Made by a program: the position numbers and the translations under genes. A DNA stretch of 64,000 bases, from positions 248,001-312,000 of the forward strand of contig NZ_RHHV01000014.1 in NCBI RefSeq assembly GCF_003710905.1, given 5' to 3'. Origin of the DNA: Brevibacillus parabrevis (GTDB lineage Bacteria; Bacillota; Bacilli; Brevibacillales; Brevibacillaceae). The notes below the pieces were generated by a model. The model saw only the letters and a list, made by a program, of their open reading frames with translations. It made no database searches and was not told where the DNA came from. This document shows positions 26,306-34,684 of the stretch, in pieces. The number at the start of each line of letters is the position of its first letter. Position 1 is the first letter of the stretch.

Positions 26306-27094
26306 TTGAGCAAGATTGAAGTGTTGTTGGCAGATGATAACCGAGAATTTGTAAGCCTGTTAGAAGAGTATATCAGCAGCCAGTATGACATGAACGTCAT
26401 TGGCGTCGCGTACAACGGCAATGAAGTTGTGCGTTTGCTGCAGGAGCGAGTACCGGATGTACTGATTTTGGACATTATCATGCCCCACTTGGATGGCCTC
26501 GCCGTCCTGGAGCAAATCCAAGCTATGCGGTTAAGCCCGCAGCCCAAAATTATTATGCTGACAGCATTCGGACAGGAAGAGATTACGAAAAAAGCGGTTG
26601 AACTGGGAGCTGCCTACTACATCCTCAAGCCGTTTGACATGGAGGTTCTTGCGCAGCGCATTCGCCAGATCATCACAACGAAGCCAGCCTCCTCCTTCGT
26701 CACATCGGTGAAGCCACAGTCCACCCTGCAAGTGCGGGGCCGCAACCTGGACGCCAGCATTACGAGCATCATCCACGAAATCGGAGTGCCCGCACACATC
26801 AAAGGTTATTTGTATTTGCGCGAAGCGATCACGATGGTGTACAACGATGTCGAGCTGCTCGGTTCGATCACAAAAGTCCTGTACCCGGACATCGCCAAAA
26901 AATTCAACACAACGGCAAGCCGCGTAGAACGCGCCATCCGCCACGCAATCGAAGTCGCCTGGTCCCGCGGGAATCTTGACTCTATTTCCAGCCTGTTTGG
27001 ATACACGATTTCGAACACGAAGGCGAAGCCGACCAACAGCGAGTTTATTGCGATGGTCGCGGATAAGTTAAGGATTGAGGCGAAGATTAGTTAG
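26306..27094 (+). CDS. spo0A: Master sporulation response regulator Spo0A
   Basis: Spo0A~P switches on sporulation. The 262-residue protein has a receiver domain with D10, D11 and the phospho-acceptor D56 in LILDIIMPH, the conserved Thr in MLTAFGQEE and Lys in ILKPFDM. A linker leads to the C-terminal DNA-binding domain with [35 protein letters not shown] and [18 protein letters not shown]. The start is a TTG at 26306, with AGGAGG about seven bases upstream, and it restores D56 to the same number as in B. subtilis. Confidence 0.97.
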   Translation: MSKIEVLLADDNREFVSLLEEYISSQYDMNVIGVAYNGNEVVRLLQERVPDVLILDIIMPHLDGLAVLEQIQAMRLSPQPKIIMLTAFGQEEITKKAVELGAAYYILKPFDMEVLAQRIRQIITTKPASSFVTSVKPQSTLQVRGRNLDASITSIIHEIGVPAHIKGYLYLREAITMVYNDVELLGSITKVLYPDIAKKFNTTASRVERAIRHAIEVAWSRGNLDSISSLFGYTISNTKAKPTNSEFIAMVADKLRIEAKIS

Positions 27095-27214
27095 GGATAG
27101 AAATATCGCGGGTTTGAGTCACATGGAGTATTATCCCACCTTCTCGATTAGGTAGGTGTAATCAACGAATTTTTCAGATGTAGTCCATCGGCTCATTTGA
27201 ACGAAATGTAAAAT

Positions 27215-27255
27215 ACAAAAAGGACACTAGCACATACCAGCTAGTGTCTTTTTGT
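27215..27255. terminator. Strong bidirectional terminator downstream of spo0A
   Basis: ACAAAAAGGACACTAGC pairs almost perfectly with GCTAGTGTCTTTTTGT around a short loop. A-run and U-run flank both sides, so it can stop transcription from either direction. Confidence 0.85.
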
Positions 27256-27459
27256 ATGGATTGGACGAAAATATATTTGGCCATTTTGTAATTCTTCAAC
27301 AAGTCGAAGGTTGTGGAAATCTTTGGTATGATGAGAAGGGGGAGTTAATTCAAAGAGTTCTCAGATTATTTAACTTGCCTGACTCACTCAATACTTGCGC
27401 AAGCAAAAAGCAAGATAAAACGATGACTTGATTCAATTTGAAAATGAGGAGCCCAGCAA
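27256..27459. other. AT-rich spacer at the start of a low-GC islet
   Basis: With the preceding bases from 27095 this makes 365 bases without a gene. It holds the terminator described above, a possible -10 box (TATGAT near 27327) with no convincing -35, and no open frame with a ribosome binding site. Base composition drops visibly from here to about 28.3 kb. Confidence 0.5.
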
Positions 27460-27831
27460 ATGGAGCGCAAATTACTAGGTCAAGTAGGAGTAGACTCAGG
27501 TCAATTGGTTATTATCGATCCGCGTTACATTGAGAGTGAATGGAAAAGAACAGGGTCAATTCTTGGTGTTGATTATTGGGGCCAGGCACAAGAAAAAATT
27601 TATAGACTGTTAAAAGACGATGGAATTGAGTCAGAAAAGCTTGGTGGAAAATATCGGGTAATGACAGAAGAGGCTGAAACCCTTATTAAAAAAATCGAGT
27701 TTTTAGCAAAAGACATGAAACAGTTGAATAAGAATATTGACGGTTGGGGAAAGCGAATTGTCAAAGTGGAAATAGAGTTAGTGGATGATGAGTATCTTCA
27801 AAAAATAAATGAGCATTTCGGAATCAAATAA
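27460..27831 (+). CDS. Hypothetical protein
   Basis: I do not recognise a function. The 123-residue protein begins with VGVDSGQLVIIDPRYI, a short motif found near the start of various small uncharacterised bacterial proteins, and continues with charged helices and no membrane segment. GAGGAG lies about nine bases before the ATG, which makes it a credible gene. Its codon use is richer in A and T than its surroundings, which hints at acquisition. A 55-codon gene follows after 35 bases. Confidence 0.6.
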   Translation: MERKLLGQVGVDSGQLVIIDPRYIESEWKRTGSILGVDYWGQAQEKIYRLLKDDGIESEKLGGKYRVMTEEAETLIKKIEFLAKDMKQLNKNIDGWGKRIVKVEIELVDDEYLQKINEHFGIK

Positions 27832-27866
27832 AAACAAATTTTCAATAGAAAAGGAAGAGAGTATCT

Positions 27867-28034
27867 ATGTATGTCAATTCTGTAGAAGAGGCCATTTTCA
27901 AAGTGAAAACGGTAGGGGAATGCAAGATAAACGATAAGTTTTTACTCCCATCCGTGATTGATCAACTGAACCGACTAGGTATTAAGCATGATATCCAGCA
28001 TACTTCTTTAGATTGGACAATTAAGGGCAAATGA
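27867..28034 (+). CDS. Hypothetical small protein, 55 residues
   Basis: The frame MYVNSVEEAIFKVKTVGECK..., ending DWTIKGK, is soluble and mixed in character. AAGGAAGAG lies about nine bases upstream of the ATG. I recognise no family. It shares the low-GC composition of the gene before it and the gene after it, which begins 33 bases later. The call rests on the binding site, a sensible amino acid mix and the crowded context. Confidence 0.45.
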   Translation: MYVNSVEEAIFKVKTVGECKINDKFLLPSVIDQLNRLGIKHDIQHTSLDWTIKGK

Positions 28035-28067
28035 AAAACATAAATAAGCCACAAAGCGAGGTGCCAA

Positions 28068-28262
28068 ATGGAAAACCCAAAAGAACAGTGCCCAAAATGC
28101 GGGTGCAGTGAGATCGGAAAAGGGAAACCGTCCGGGGATGCGAGAATATTCCCCGTAGACAAGTTTTTTGTTCTCGGTTCTCTCATCACTTATCACATAT
28201 GTACGGGCTGCGGCTATGTCATTGAAAGTTACGTTGAAAATCCGGCTAAATTTAAAAAGTAA
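28068..28262 (+). CDS. Small zinc-ribbon protein
   Basis: The 64-residue protein has two CxxCG knuckles, CPKCGCSEIG near residue 8 and CTGCGYVIES near residue 45, as in a zinc ribbon. Similar Bacillus proteins have been labelled as transcription-factor-like on this basis alone. A central stretch DARIFPVDKFFVLGSLITYHI separates the knuckles. GCGAGG lies about seven bases before the ATG. Function is unknown. A terminator follows. Confidence 0.7.
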   Translation: MENPKEQCPKCGCSEIGKGKPSGDARIFPVDKFFVLGSLITYHICTGCGYVIESYVENPAKFKK

Positions 28263-28280
28263 AATGGTTCATGAAAAAAT

Positions 28281-28319
28281 AAACGCCAAGCTGGCCGCAC
28301 CAGAACTCGGCGTTTTTGT
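28281..28319 (+). terminator. Rho-independent terminator after the zinc-ribbon gene
   Basis: AAACGCC pairs with GGCGTTT around a loop of about 21 bases that may fold further; TTTTTG follows. Confidence 0.7.
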
Positions 28320-28421
28320 TCTTTTCAAAAAACAATTACAGCACCATGGATAATCCTGTAAAATATATACTAGAAATCAAACAAACCATCCCCAAAAACG
28401 TATCCCCAAAAAGGAGCAAAC

Positions 28422-28649
28422 ATGGCAACCTACTTCCCTACCATCGTCCTGCTGCTCGGTGTGATCGTCACGATCTTTACCGTGAAATTTCCCGCCTATC
28501 GCCAATTGACCCTGATCAGCGGAGGAGCATTGTCCTGCGTCGTTGTGATGATCAAGCCCGATTTTTGGCCGCTGGGCCTTGGACTGCTCATCGTCACCTA
28601 CCTTGTGGAAGGTTGGAAGCTCTACCGGAACAGGAACAAAGGAAAATAA
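28422..28649 (+). CDS. Small membrane protein, unknown function
   Basis: The 75-residue protein has two or three hydrophobic segments (residues 3-22, 28-46 and 47-64) and a basic tail KLYRNRNKGK facing the cytoplasm by the positive-inside rule. AAAGGAG lies six bases before the ATG. I recognise no named family. It stands alone between a terminator and the carbonic anhydrase promoter. Confidence 0.65.
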   Translation: MATYFPTIVLLLGVIVTIFTVKFPAYRQLTLISGGALSCVVVMIKPDFWPLGLGLLIVTYLVEGWKLYRNRNKGK

Positions 28650-28673
28650 TCCGCCGCGAACTGCCGCAGTCGC

Positions 28674-28701
28674 TTGAACGACACGAAGAAGTATGTACAA
28701 T
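28674..28701 (+). promoter_or_regulatory. Candidate sigma-A promoter of the carbonic anhydrase gene
   Basis: TTGAAC and TACAAT are separated by 16 bases, ending 42 bases before the start codon. Confidence 0.6.
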
Positions 28702-28743
28702 AGAAAACATACAACCCACTAAAAGCGAGGAAGGTGTTGCAAC

Positions 28744-29322
28744 ATGCGCAATTTAGATGAAATTCTCGCATTTAACCGTGATTTTGTAGCGAATCGTGAG
28801 TATGAAAAATACCAGACAACCAAGTTTCCCGACAAACGCTTGGTAGTTCTCTCCTGCATGGACACGCGTCTGGAGGAGTTGCTGCCGAAGGCCATGAACA
28901 TGCGCAACGGCGACATCAAGCACGTAAAGAGCGCGGGGGCGATCGTATCGCATCCGTTTGGAAGTATTATGCGCAGTATTCTTGTGGCGATTTATGAACT
29001 GAATGCCGAGGAAGTGATCGTCGTCGGCCATTACGACTGTGGGATGAGCGCCATCGACAGCAAGCGCACCATGGCGAAGATGCTGGAAAAAGGCGTTTCT
29101 GAGCAGACTTTCTCTACGCTGCAACACGCAGGAATCAATCTGCACAAATGGCTCCACGGGTTCGACCGGGTGGAGGACAGCGTGAGAAACAGCGTGGAGA
29201 CGATTAAAAAGCATCCGCTGCTGCCAGCCAATGTCGATGTCCACGGATTGCTGATCGATCCGGCGACAGGCCGCCTGGATGTTGTGGTGAATGGCTACGA
29301 GCGAACGGAAGCTAGTGAATGA
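28744..29322 (+). CDS. Beta-class carbonic anhydrase (YtiB-like)
   Basis: The enzyme interconverts CO2 and bicarbonate. The 192-residue protein shows the zinc ligands and catalytic dyad of the beta class: Cys and Asp-Arg in LSCMDTRLEELL, then His and Cys in VVGHYDCGMSA. It resembles B. subtilis YtiB. GGAAGGTG lies about nine bases before the ATG. Its end overlaps the next gene by 32 bases, so the two are probably co-transcribed. Confidence 0.93.
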   Translation: MRNLDEILAFNRDFVANREYEKYQTTKFPDKRLVVLSCMDTRLEELLPKAMNMRNGDIKHVKSAGAIVSHPFGSIMRSILVAIYELNAEEVIVVGHYDCGMSAIDSKRTMAKMLEKGVSEQTFSTLQHAGINLHKWLHGFDRVEDSVRNSVETIKKHPLLPANVDVHGLLIDPATGRLDVVVNGYERTEASE

Positions 29323-30181
29323 TCCCAAGCTTGTCACGGTCTCACGGCGGACCTTTTTACAACGATCGATGAAGTGGCTGGGTGGCTTGATTGGAGTCGG
29401 TCTGGCTGCTGGTACATACGGATATGCATGGGAGCGAACCTGGCTGCAAATCGAGCGGATGACACTCCGACTGCCCAGACTGCCAGACGCCTTTAGCGGC
29501 TGCAAGCTGATCCAGTTCAGCGACGCGCATCTGGGACACTATTTCAAGCCGGAGCAACTGCAAGGCATTGTCGACCTGATCATGCGCGAGCAGCCGGATA
29601 TCATTTGCTTTACGGGCGATATTGTCGATGAAGAGACGCGCCCCTTTTTTGCCGCTATCCCCATCCTGGCGCAGCTTCAGGCGCCGATGGGGAAGTTTGC
29701 GGTATTGGGCAACCACGATTACCGGGCGGGTCAGCAGCACGGGATTCGCCAAGGGTGGATATCTGCCGGGTTTGCAGTGTTGGACAACCGCAATGTGGCT
29801 ATTCGCCAAAAGGCAGACACCTTGTACATAGCGGGAATAGACGATGCTCTAAATGGCGTGCCGGATTTGCCGAAAGCGCTGATCGGGATTCCCGAGGGAA
29901 GCAGCGTAATTTTGCTCGCCCATGAGCCGGATGTAGCGGACGAAGCCGCGTTGTATCCGATTGATTTGCAATTGTCTGGACATAGCCACGGCGGGCAGGT
30001 GCGACTGCCTTTTGTCGGGCATGTCTTGACGCCCAAGCTTGCGAACAAATACGTCAACGGCTTGTATCTCGCGGGCGAAAGCGAAATGCAAGTCTATGTG
30101 AACAGAGGGCTGGGCACGACGATTTTGCCTGTCCGGTTTTTGTGCAGGCCCGAGCTGACCGTGTTGACTTTGCATCAATAA
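29291..30181 (+). CDS. Tat-exported metallophosphoesterase (YkuE-like)
   Basis: This is a calcineurin-fold phosphoesterase predicted to act outside the membrane. The N-terminus has a twin-arginine motif, SRRTFLQR with R19 and R20, and a hydrophobic stretch GGLIGVGLAAGTYGYAW. Metal-binding motifs follow: FSDAHLGH, FTGDIVDE, LGNHDYR, LAHEPD and SGHSHGGQ. B. subtilis YkuE, a known Tat substrate, has the same layout. The ATG at 29291 overlaps the carbonic anhydrase gene; a GTG at 29315 is an alternative start. Confidence 0.9.
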   Translation: MATSERKLVNDPKLVTVSRRTFLQRSMKWLGGLIGVGLAAGTYGYAWERTWLQIERMTLRLPRLPDAFSGCKLIQFSDAHLGHYFKPEQLQGIVDLIMREQPDIICFTGDIVDEETRPFFAAIPILAQLQAPMGKFAVLGNHDYRAGQQHGIRQGWISAGFAVLDNRNVAIRQKADTLYIAGIDDALNGVPDLPKALIGIPEGSSVILLAHEPDVADEAALYPIDLQLSGHSHGGQVRLPFVGHVLTPKLANKYVNGLYLAGESEMQVYVNRGLGTTILPVRFLCRPELTVLTLHQ

Positions 30182-31041
30182 GCATCTTTGATCCATTGGA
30201 CGAATTGCTGAAAAGCGTCGTCCTCTTTTTTTTGATGCAAATAGGCGATGAGCGTCGGGCGCTGCAAAGTTCCTTCTGCTATATCGTGGGCGACCAGTCT
30301 GCCTTCCTCTACCTCGCGCAAAATGGTTCGCTTCGGCAGCATCGTGATTCCGAGCTGGCGTTCGACCATTTTTTTGACGGCGCTGAAGCTGTCCAGCTCC
30401 ATGATGACGTTTGGAAAAATGCTGTTGCGCGCCAGAAAATGGTCGATGCGCTGGCGATAGGGGGCGGTATGGTTGCCGAACAAAATCATCTCCTGCGACC
30501 CCCAGCCGGAAAAGCCGGGAAAATGATTGGCCCAAGGATGCTCGGGCGACATGACGAGCAAAATCCGGTCGCTGGGCAAAAACTCCTGGTGGATGTGCGG
30601 GTGATACATTTCGCTGCCGAGAAAGGCGATATCGGCTGTTCCGGTCAAGAGGGCGCTGAGTGATTCTTCGTACAGCGTAGAGCGCACGTAACAGGTGAAA
30701 CCGGGATTGGCCTGGCGGTATTCGCCGATCAGGCGGGGAAGCTCGTAGGCGACAAATGCTTTTCCGGCGACGATCGTCATCGACTGGGCTTGCTCCTTTT
30801 GTTCGATGAAAGAACGCATCTGCTCGACGATCGAGGCGGCAACAGGCAGCAATCTGCGGCCTTCTCCGGTCAGACTTACGCCAGAGGCGGTTCGCACAAA
30901 CAGCGGACTGCCGATTTGCCGTTCCAACTGCTTGAGCCGATGGGTCAAAGTAGATTGGGCCAGAAACAGCGCCTGTGCAGCCCGATTGATGGACCCGTGG
31001 TGGGCGATGGTCAAAAACACTTCCAAACTTTCTTTGTCCAC
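30175..31041 (-). CDS. LysR family transcriptional regulator
   Basis: The 288-residue protein has the LysR winged helix at its N-terminus (LEVFLTIAHHGSINRAAQALFLAQSTLTHRLKQLERQIGSPLFVR) and a substrate-binding effector domain with no obvious ligand clue. The start is a GTG with GGAGGGG upstream. It is divergent from the methyltransferase operon, with 97 bases between, and overlaps the end of the phosphoesterase gene by seven bases. The divergent layout suggests it controls that operon and itself. Confidence 0.92.
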   Translation of the reverse strand: MDKESLEVFLTIAHHGSINRAAQALFLAQSTLTHRLKQLERQIGSPLFVRTASGVSLTGEGRRLLPVAASIVEQMRSFIEQKEQAQSMTIVAGKAFVAYELPRLIGEYRQANPGFTCYVRSTLYEESLSALLTGTADIAFLGSEMYHPHIHQEFLPSDRILLVMSPEHPWANHFPGFSGWGSQEMILFGNHTAPYRQRIDHFLARNSIFPNVIMELDSFSAVKKMVERQLGITMLPKRTILREVEEGRLVAHDIAEGTLQRPTLIAYLHQKKEDDAFQQFVQWIKDAY

Positions 31042-31066
31042 GAATGCCCCTCCTATCTAAAAACTC

Positions 31067-31080
31067 GATAACTGGTTATC
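31067..31080. promoter_or_regulatory. Palindromic operator between LysR gene and divergent operon
   Basis: GATAAC-TG-GTTATC is a 14-base inverted repeat lying 26 bases from the LysR start. A second, wider repeat, GTTAT-N9-ATAAC, begins in the same arm. This is the size and place expected of a LysR binding site. Confidence 0.5.
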
Positions 31081-31138
31081 AGTATTCTATAACAAAACCG
31101 CCAACGATTGGAATAGAATACAAGCAGGAGGTGGAACG

Positions 31139-31924
31139 ATGGATAGAAGCGATGAAGTAAAACACGCGGTACAAGAGCAATTCGGCAAAAATGCGCAGCA
31201 GTATGTAGAAAGCAAGACACACGCCCAAGGGGATGACTTGCAACTTTTGGTGCAATGGCTCACTCCGCAGACAAGCTGGAAGGTACTCGACATCGCCACA
31301 GGTGGCGGACATGTCGCCCGGACGCTTGCGCCGCACGTTGCGCAAGTAGTGGCAACGGATCTGACGCGCCCTATGCTTGCAGCGGCGGCACAAGCCAACC
31401 AGGCGGAAAAAAACATTTTGTACGTCCAGGCTGACGCGGAGTCGCTGCCGTTTCTGAACGAGTCGTTCGATCTGGTCACTTGCCGGATCGCGGCTCACCA
31501 TTTCCCCGACCCGAACGCTTTTGTCCGGGAAGTCAGTCGCGTGCTGCGACCGGGCGGCTGGTTCCTTTTTATCGACAACGTTTCCCCGGAAGCAAACGAG
31601 CTGGCAAGCTTCGTGAACCTTGTCGAGCAAACACGCGATCCGAGCCACGTTCGCTGCCTTTCTGTCACGGAGTGGAGAGAGCTGCACAGCGCGCATGATT
31701 TTGTTGAGTGCAAGCAACGGCTACGCAAAAAGCCATTTGCCTTTTTGCCGTGGGTGCAAAGAACGTCCGAGTCGCCCGAGCAAGAAAAAGCCGTGGAGCA
31801 GATGCTGCTTGCTGCCCCGAAAGACATCCAAGCTTATGTAGGATTGCAGATCGAGCAAGGAAGAGTCATGACCTACCAGATTGACGAATGGATGGTCATG
31901 TGCCAAAAACAGGGAGGAACATAA
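31139..31924 (+). CDS. Class I SAM-dependent methyltransferase
   Basis: The 261-residue protein has the SAM-binding glycine loop VLDIATGGGHVARTLAP (motif I), an acidic VVATDLTRPML, DAESLPFLNESFDLVTCRIAAHHF and LRPGGWFLFIDN. This resembles ubiquinone/menaquinone-type and small-molecule methyltransferases, but the substrate cannot be told. AGGAGGTGG stands before the ATG. It is the first gene of a three-gene operon with one base before the next start region. Confidence 0.9.
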   Translation: MDRSDEVKHAVQEQFGKNAQQYVESKTHAQGDDLQLLVQWLTPQTSWKVLDIATGGGHVARTLAPHVAQVVATDLTRPMLAAAAQANQAEKNILYVQADAESLPFLNESFDLVTCRIAAHHFPDPNAFVREVSRVLRPGGWFLFIDNVSPEANELASFVNLVEQTRDPSHVRCLSVTEWRELHSAHDFVECKQRLRKKPFAFLPWVQRTSESPEQEKAVEQMLLAAPKDIQAYVGLQIEQGRVMTYQIDEWMVMCQKQGGT

Positions 31925-31925
31925 T

Positions 31926-32300
31926 ATGACACAAACATTTGAATGGGTAGGATTGGATCACATTCAGCTCGCAGCGCCACCGGGAGCCGAGGAGGAGGCG
32001 CGGCGCTTTTTCACCGGATTGCTCGGGATGCCGGAAGTGCCCAAGCCGGAAAAGCTTCGGGCGCGGGGAGGAGCCTGGTTTCGCTGTGGAGCGCAGTTGA
32101 TTCACCTCGGGATTGAACAAGGTTTTATTCCCGCGAAAAAGGCGCATCCTGCCTTTGTTGTGCAAAATATTGAAGCGCTGATCGCCCACTTGGAAAAAGC
32201 AGGCGTCCCGCTCCGGCTCGACGACGAGATTCCTGGACTGATCCGCTTTTTCACCGAAGATCCATTCGGCAACCGATTGGAGTTCATGGAGGCGAAGTAG
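31926..32300 (+). CDS. VOC (glyoxalase/bleomycin resistance) family protein
   Basis: The 124-residue protein is a single vicinal-oxygen-chelate unit: GLDHIQLAAPPGAEEEARRFFTGLLGMPEV at the start and FFTEDPFGNRLEFME at the end. Such proteins bind metals or hold small molecules. The ATG at 31926 follows GGGAGG; the frame upstream lies inside the methyltransferase gene. It sits directly between two methyltransferase genes, so a role in the same small-molecule process is plausible. Confidence 0.88.
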   Translation: MTQTFEWVGLDHIQLAAPPGAEEEARRFFTGLLGMPEVPKPEKLRARGGAWFRCGAQLIHLGIEQGFIPAKKAHPAFVVQNIEALIAHLEKAGVPLRLDDEIPGLIRFFTEDPFGNRLEFMEAK

Positions 32301-32301
32301 C

Positions 32302-33093
32302 ATGAAAATGGATTTCCACGCGAGAGAAAACAAAGAAAGCTATACAGGCAGAGCGGCAGACGACACATGGGCGAGCACGATGCTCTCCATCGTCGACCCT
32401 TTGCAAAAACGGGTGGTCGATCTTGGCTGCGGTGGCGGCATTTACAGCAAGGCATGGGCAAAGCTGGGGGCAGGCAGCGTCACAGGAGTCGACTTTTCGC
32501 AGGTCATGCTGGAAGCGGCGCAAAAAGAGTGCGCAGACGAACCGGGCATCTCGTTTGTCCATGGTGACGCCCTGCACACAGGACTGCCGGAGCGAAGCGC
32601 GGATATTGTTTTTGCCAGAGCGCTCATCCACCATCTTGACGATCTGAACGGATTTTTCGCCGAGGTGAAGCGCATCCTCGCACCTGACGGAATCTGCCTG
32701 ATCCAAGATCGGACGCTGGAAGACTGTGCTGTTCCGGCTTCGCCTGAGCACTTGCGCGGCTATTTTTTCGAGCAATTCCCGCGCCTGCTGGAAGTGGAGG
32801 CACAACGGCGACCAAAAGAACAGCAAGTAAGGCAAGCCATGCAGCAGGCAGGGCTGGAGCAAATCCAGATGCGTTCGCTGTGGGAGGTCAGGCGTGTGTA
32901 TGACGACATCGCTGTTTTGCAGGCCGATTTGCGCTCGCGCAAAGGCCGTTCCTTGCTGCATGAATTGACAGACGGCGAGCTGGAGCAACTGATTTCCGCT
33001 ATTTCCGCGAAAATGGCAGGACAACAACCGATTTATGAACAAGACCGCTGGAGCATCTGGATAGGCAAAAACATTTGTGGCACAATAAAATAA
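32302..33093 (+). CDS. Class I SAM-dependent methyltransferase
   Basis: The 263-residue protein has VVDLGCGGGIYSKAWAKLGA as SAM loop, VTGVDFSQVMLEAA and ADIVFARALIHHLDDLN. It is not a close copy of the methyltransferase two genes upstream; the two share only the fold. Its ATG is one base after the VOC stop, behind GAGGCG. The substrate is unknown. Confidence 0.9.
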   Translation: MKMDFHARENKESYTGRAADDTWASTMLSIVDPLQKRVVDLGCGGGIYSKAWAKLGAGSVTGVDFSQVMLEAAQKECADEPGISFVHGDALHTGLPERSADIVFARALIHHLDDLNGFFAEVKRILAPDGICLIQDRTLEDCAVPASPEHLRGYFFEQFPRLLEVEAQRRPKEQQVRQAMQQAGLEQIQMRSLWEVRRVYDDIAVLQADLRSRKGRSLLHELTDGELEQLISAISAKMAGQQPIYEQDRWSIWIGKNICGTIK

Positions 33094-33131
33094 AGGAATT
33101 GTGAATTTGTTTGTCACAAATTTGGATATGC

Positions 33132-33160
33132 TTGTCTCTTAATAGGCAAGGAGATATAAT
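33132..33160 (+). promoter_or_regulatory. Sigma-A promoter before the DUF2759-type gene
   Basis: TTGTCT, a 17-base spacer and a perfect TATAAT end 55 bases before the start codon. Just upstream, AATTTGT and ACAAATT form a short inverted repeat around 33102-33120. Confidence 0.75.
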
Positions 33161-33214
33161 AATATTGCCATTGTATTATCGGTTAGCGTCATCATGGTGA
33201 AGGAGTTGTCGTAC

Positions 33215-33391
33215 ATGAAGATTGTGTTGTTTGATTTCCTGATGTTCGTCTTCACGTTCTTTATTGCTTGGGGCTGTCTTAACTCGATCAAGGCGAAGAA
33301 CAAATTCGCGATCGGATTTGGCGTGGTTTCGCTGGTAGTATTCCTGTTTGCTGACGGCTTGATTATTTACTACATAACCAAGGGAGCCTAG
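33215..33391 (+). CDS. Small membrane protein, DUF2759-like (YqgW)
   Basis: The 58-residue protein has two membrane segments separated by the basic loop SIKAKNKFAIG. Its size and pattern match DUF2759 proteins such as B. subtilis YqgW, which is unstudied. I chose the ATG at 33215 with AAGGAG about nine bases upstream; an earlier in-frame ATG at 33194 has no site. It has its own promoter and terminator. Confidence 0.65.
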   Translation: MKIVLFDFLMFVFTFFIAWGCLNSIKAKNKFAIGFGVVSLVVFLFADGLIIYYITKGA

Positions 33392-33418
33392 TCGACCAGG
33401 CCAGCGTTTCCGCCAGAA

Positions 33419-33454
33419 GAGAGGTTGTGCGATACATGCACAACCTCTTTTTTG
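33419..33454 (+). terminator. Rho-independent terminator
   Basis: AGAGGTTGTGC pairs perfectly with GCACAACCTCT around a seven-base loop and is followed by TTTTTG. Confidence 0.9.
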
Positions 33455-33502
33455 CATGCTCCGAGGAAATTTTTAGCATACTAATGGCTGGAGGTGGAAA
33501 AG

Positions 33503-34675
33503 ATGGGCAAGCGAAAAAGCCGCGGTTTTCTTACCTATACGGGAGTGATTGCTGCGGATCGAAAAACGAAGCAGCTTTGCAAACGGCTCCACCCCCACCA
33601 GATCGCTGTCATCGATCATCCGGATGTGGATGAAATGGCGGCGCGATCGCTATTGGAAGCGGGAACGCGGGTGATTGTCAATCTTGCCCCTTTTATGACC
33701 GGGCAGTATCCAGCCGAAGGAGCGCGATTGTTGCTTGGCGCGGGCGTGGCTTTGTTTGAGGCAGAGTCCGATTCAGCCCAGCCGATCCCGACAGCCTGGG
33801 AAGCGTGGGACGGCCAGGATGCCGCGATCCGCGATGGCCGGCTGGAATTGCGGCGAGAAGCGCAATGGGAAATGGCGCTGCCGCTTCGCGAAGTAAGAAT
33901 GGACGTCGTGGTCAGCAAATGGGCCGAGGCGCAAAGCAGACTGGACGACACCCTTTCTTTATTTATAGATAACACGCTGCTTTACGCGCAAAAAGAAAAA
34001 GACTTGTTTCTGAAGCCGCTGCACGCCACGCCGCTGAAAACGCCATTGGAAAAAAAGCATGTCGTGGTCGTTGTGCGCGGCAAGCACTACAGGGAAGACT
34101 TGCAGACGCTCTCGTCGTACATCCGCGAATACGATCCGGTTTTGATCGGAGTCGACGGTGGCGCGGACGCGCTGTTGCAATCGGGGTACAAGCCCGACCT
34201 GATCGTAGGCGATATGGACAGCATCTCTGATAAAGCTTTGCAATGCGGTGCAGAAATCGTTGTGCATGCCTATGTGGACGGCACTGCGCCGGGGAAAGCG
34301 CGAGTCGAGCGGCTGGGGATGGCTCACCACGTGCTACCTGCTCCGGGGACAAGCGAAGATGTCGCCATGCTTTTGGCCTACGAAAATCAGGCCGAGCTGA
34401 TTGTGACGATCGGGGCGCATACGAACATGATTGATTTTCTGGAAAAGGGACGCAAAGGGATGGCGAGCACGCTTTTGGTGCGGACGAAAATCGGACCGAG
34501 GCTGATCGACGCCAAAGGGGTCAGTCAGCTGTACCAGCCTTCCGGGTCGTGGAAGCTGTGGGGCTGGTGTCTCGCTGCGATGCTTTTGCCCGTTACGGCA
34601 GCCTTGATGGTCAATCCGATTGCCCGCCACGCTGCCCAAATGCTCTGGACGCAATGGCGGACATGGGCTTTCTAA
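33503..34675 (+). CDS. steA: SteA-like cytokinetic ring protein
   Basis: SteA was described in Corynebacterium as a cell-division protein that works with SteB to direct septal peptidoglycan cleavage. The 390-residue protein has an N-terminal domain (GVIAADRKTKQL..L.PHQIAVIDHPDVDEMAA), a thiamine-pyrophosphokinase-like domain with GVDGGADALLQSGYKPDLIVGDMDSIS near residues 215-240, and a C-terminal membrane segment WKLWGWCLAAMLLPVTAALM. The ATG at 33503 has GGAGGTG six bases upstream. It heads a four-gene operon whose members touch or overlap. Confidence 0.88.
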   Translation: MGKRKSRGFLTYTGVIAADRKTKQLCKRLHPHQIAVIDHPDVDEMAARSLLEAGTRVIVNLAPFMTGQYPAEGARLLLGAGVALFEAESDSAQPIPTAWEAWDGQDAAIRDGRLELRREAQWEMALPLREVRMDVVVSKWAEAQSRLDDTLSLFIDNTLLYAQKEKDLFLKPLHATPLKTPLEKKHVVVVVRGKHYREDLQTLSSYIREYDPVLIGVDGGADALLQSGYKPDLIVGDMDSISDKALQCGAEIVVHAYVDGTAPGKARVERLGMAHHVLPAPGTSEDVAMLLAYENQAELIVTIGAHTNMIDFLEKGRKGMASTLLVRTKIGPRLIDAKGVSQLYQPSGSWKLWGWCLAAMLLPVTAALMVNPIARHAAQMLWTQWRTWAF

Positions 34676-34684
34676 GGAGGCGCT

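Noticed and set aside
27095-28319. Possible mobile element or prophage remnant
   Set aside because: Composition is AT-rich, but there is no integrase, transposase, terminal repeat or attachment site, so only a low-GC islet is reported.
30142-30663. A 173-codon plus-strand frame opposite the LysR gene
   Set aside because: The minus strand carries an intact LysR helix-turn-helix protein with a good start; the plus-strand frame has no ribosome binding site or recognisable domain.
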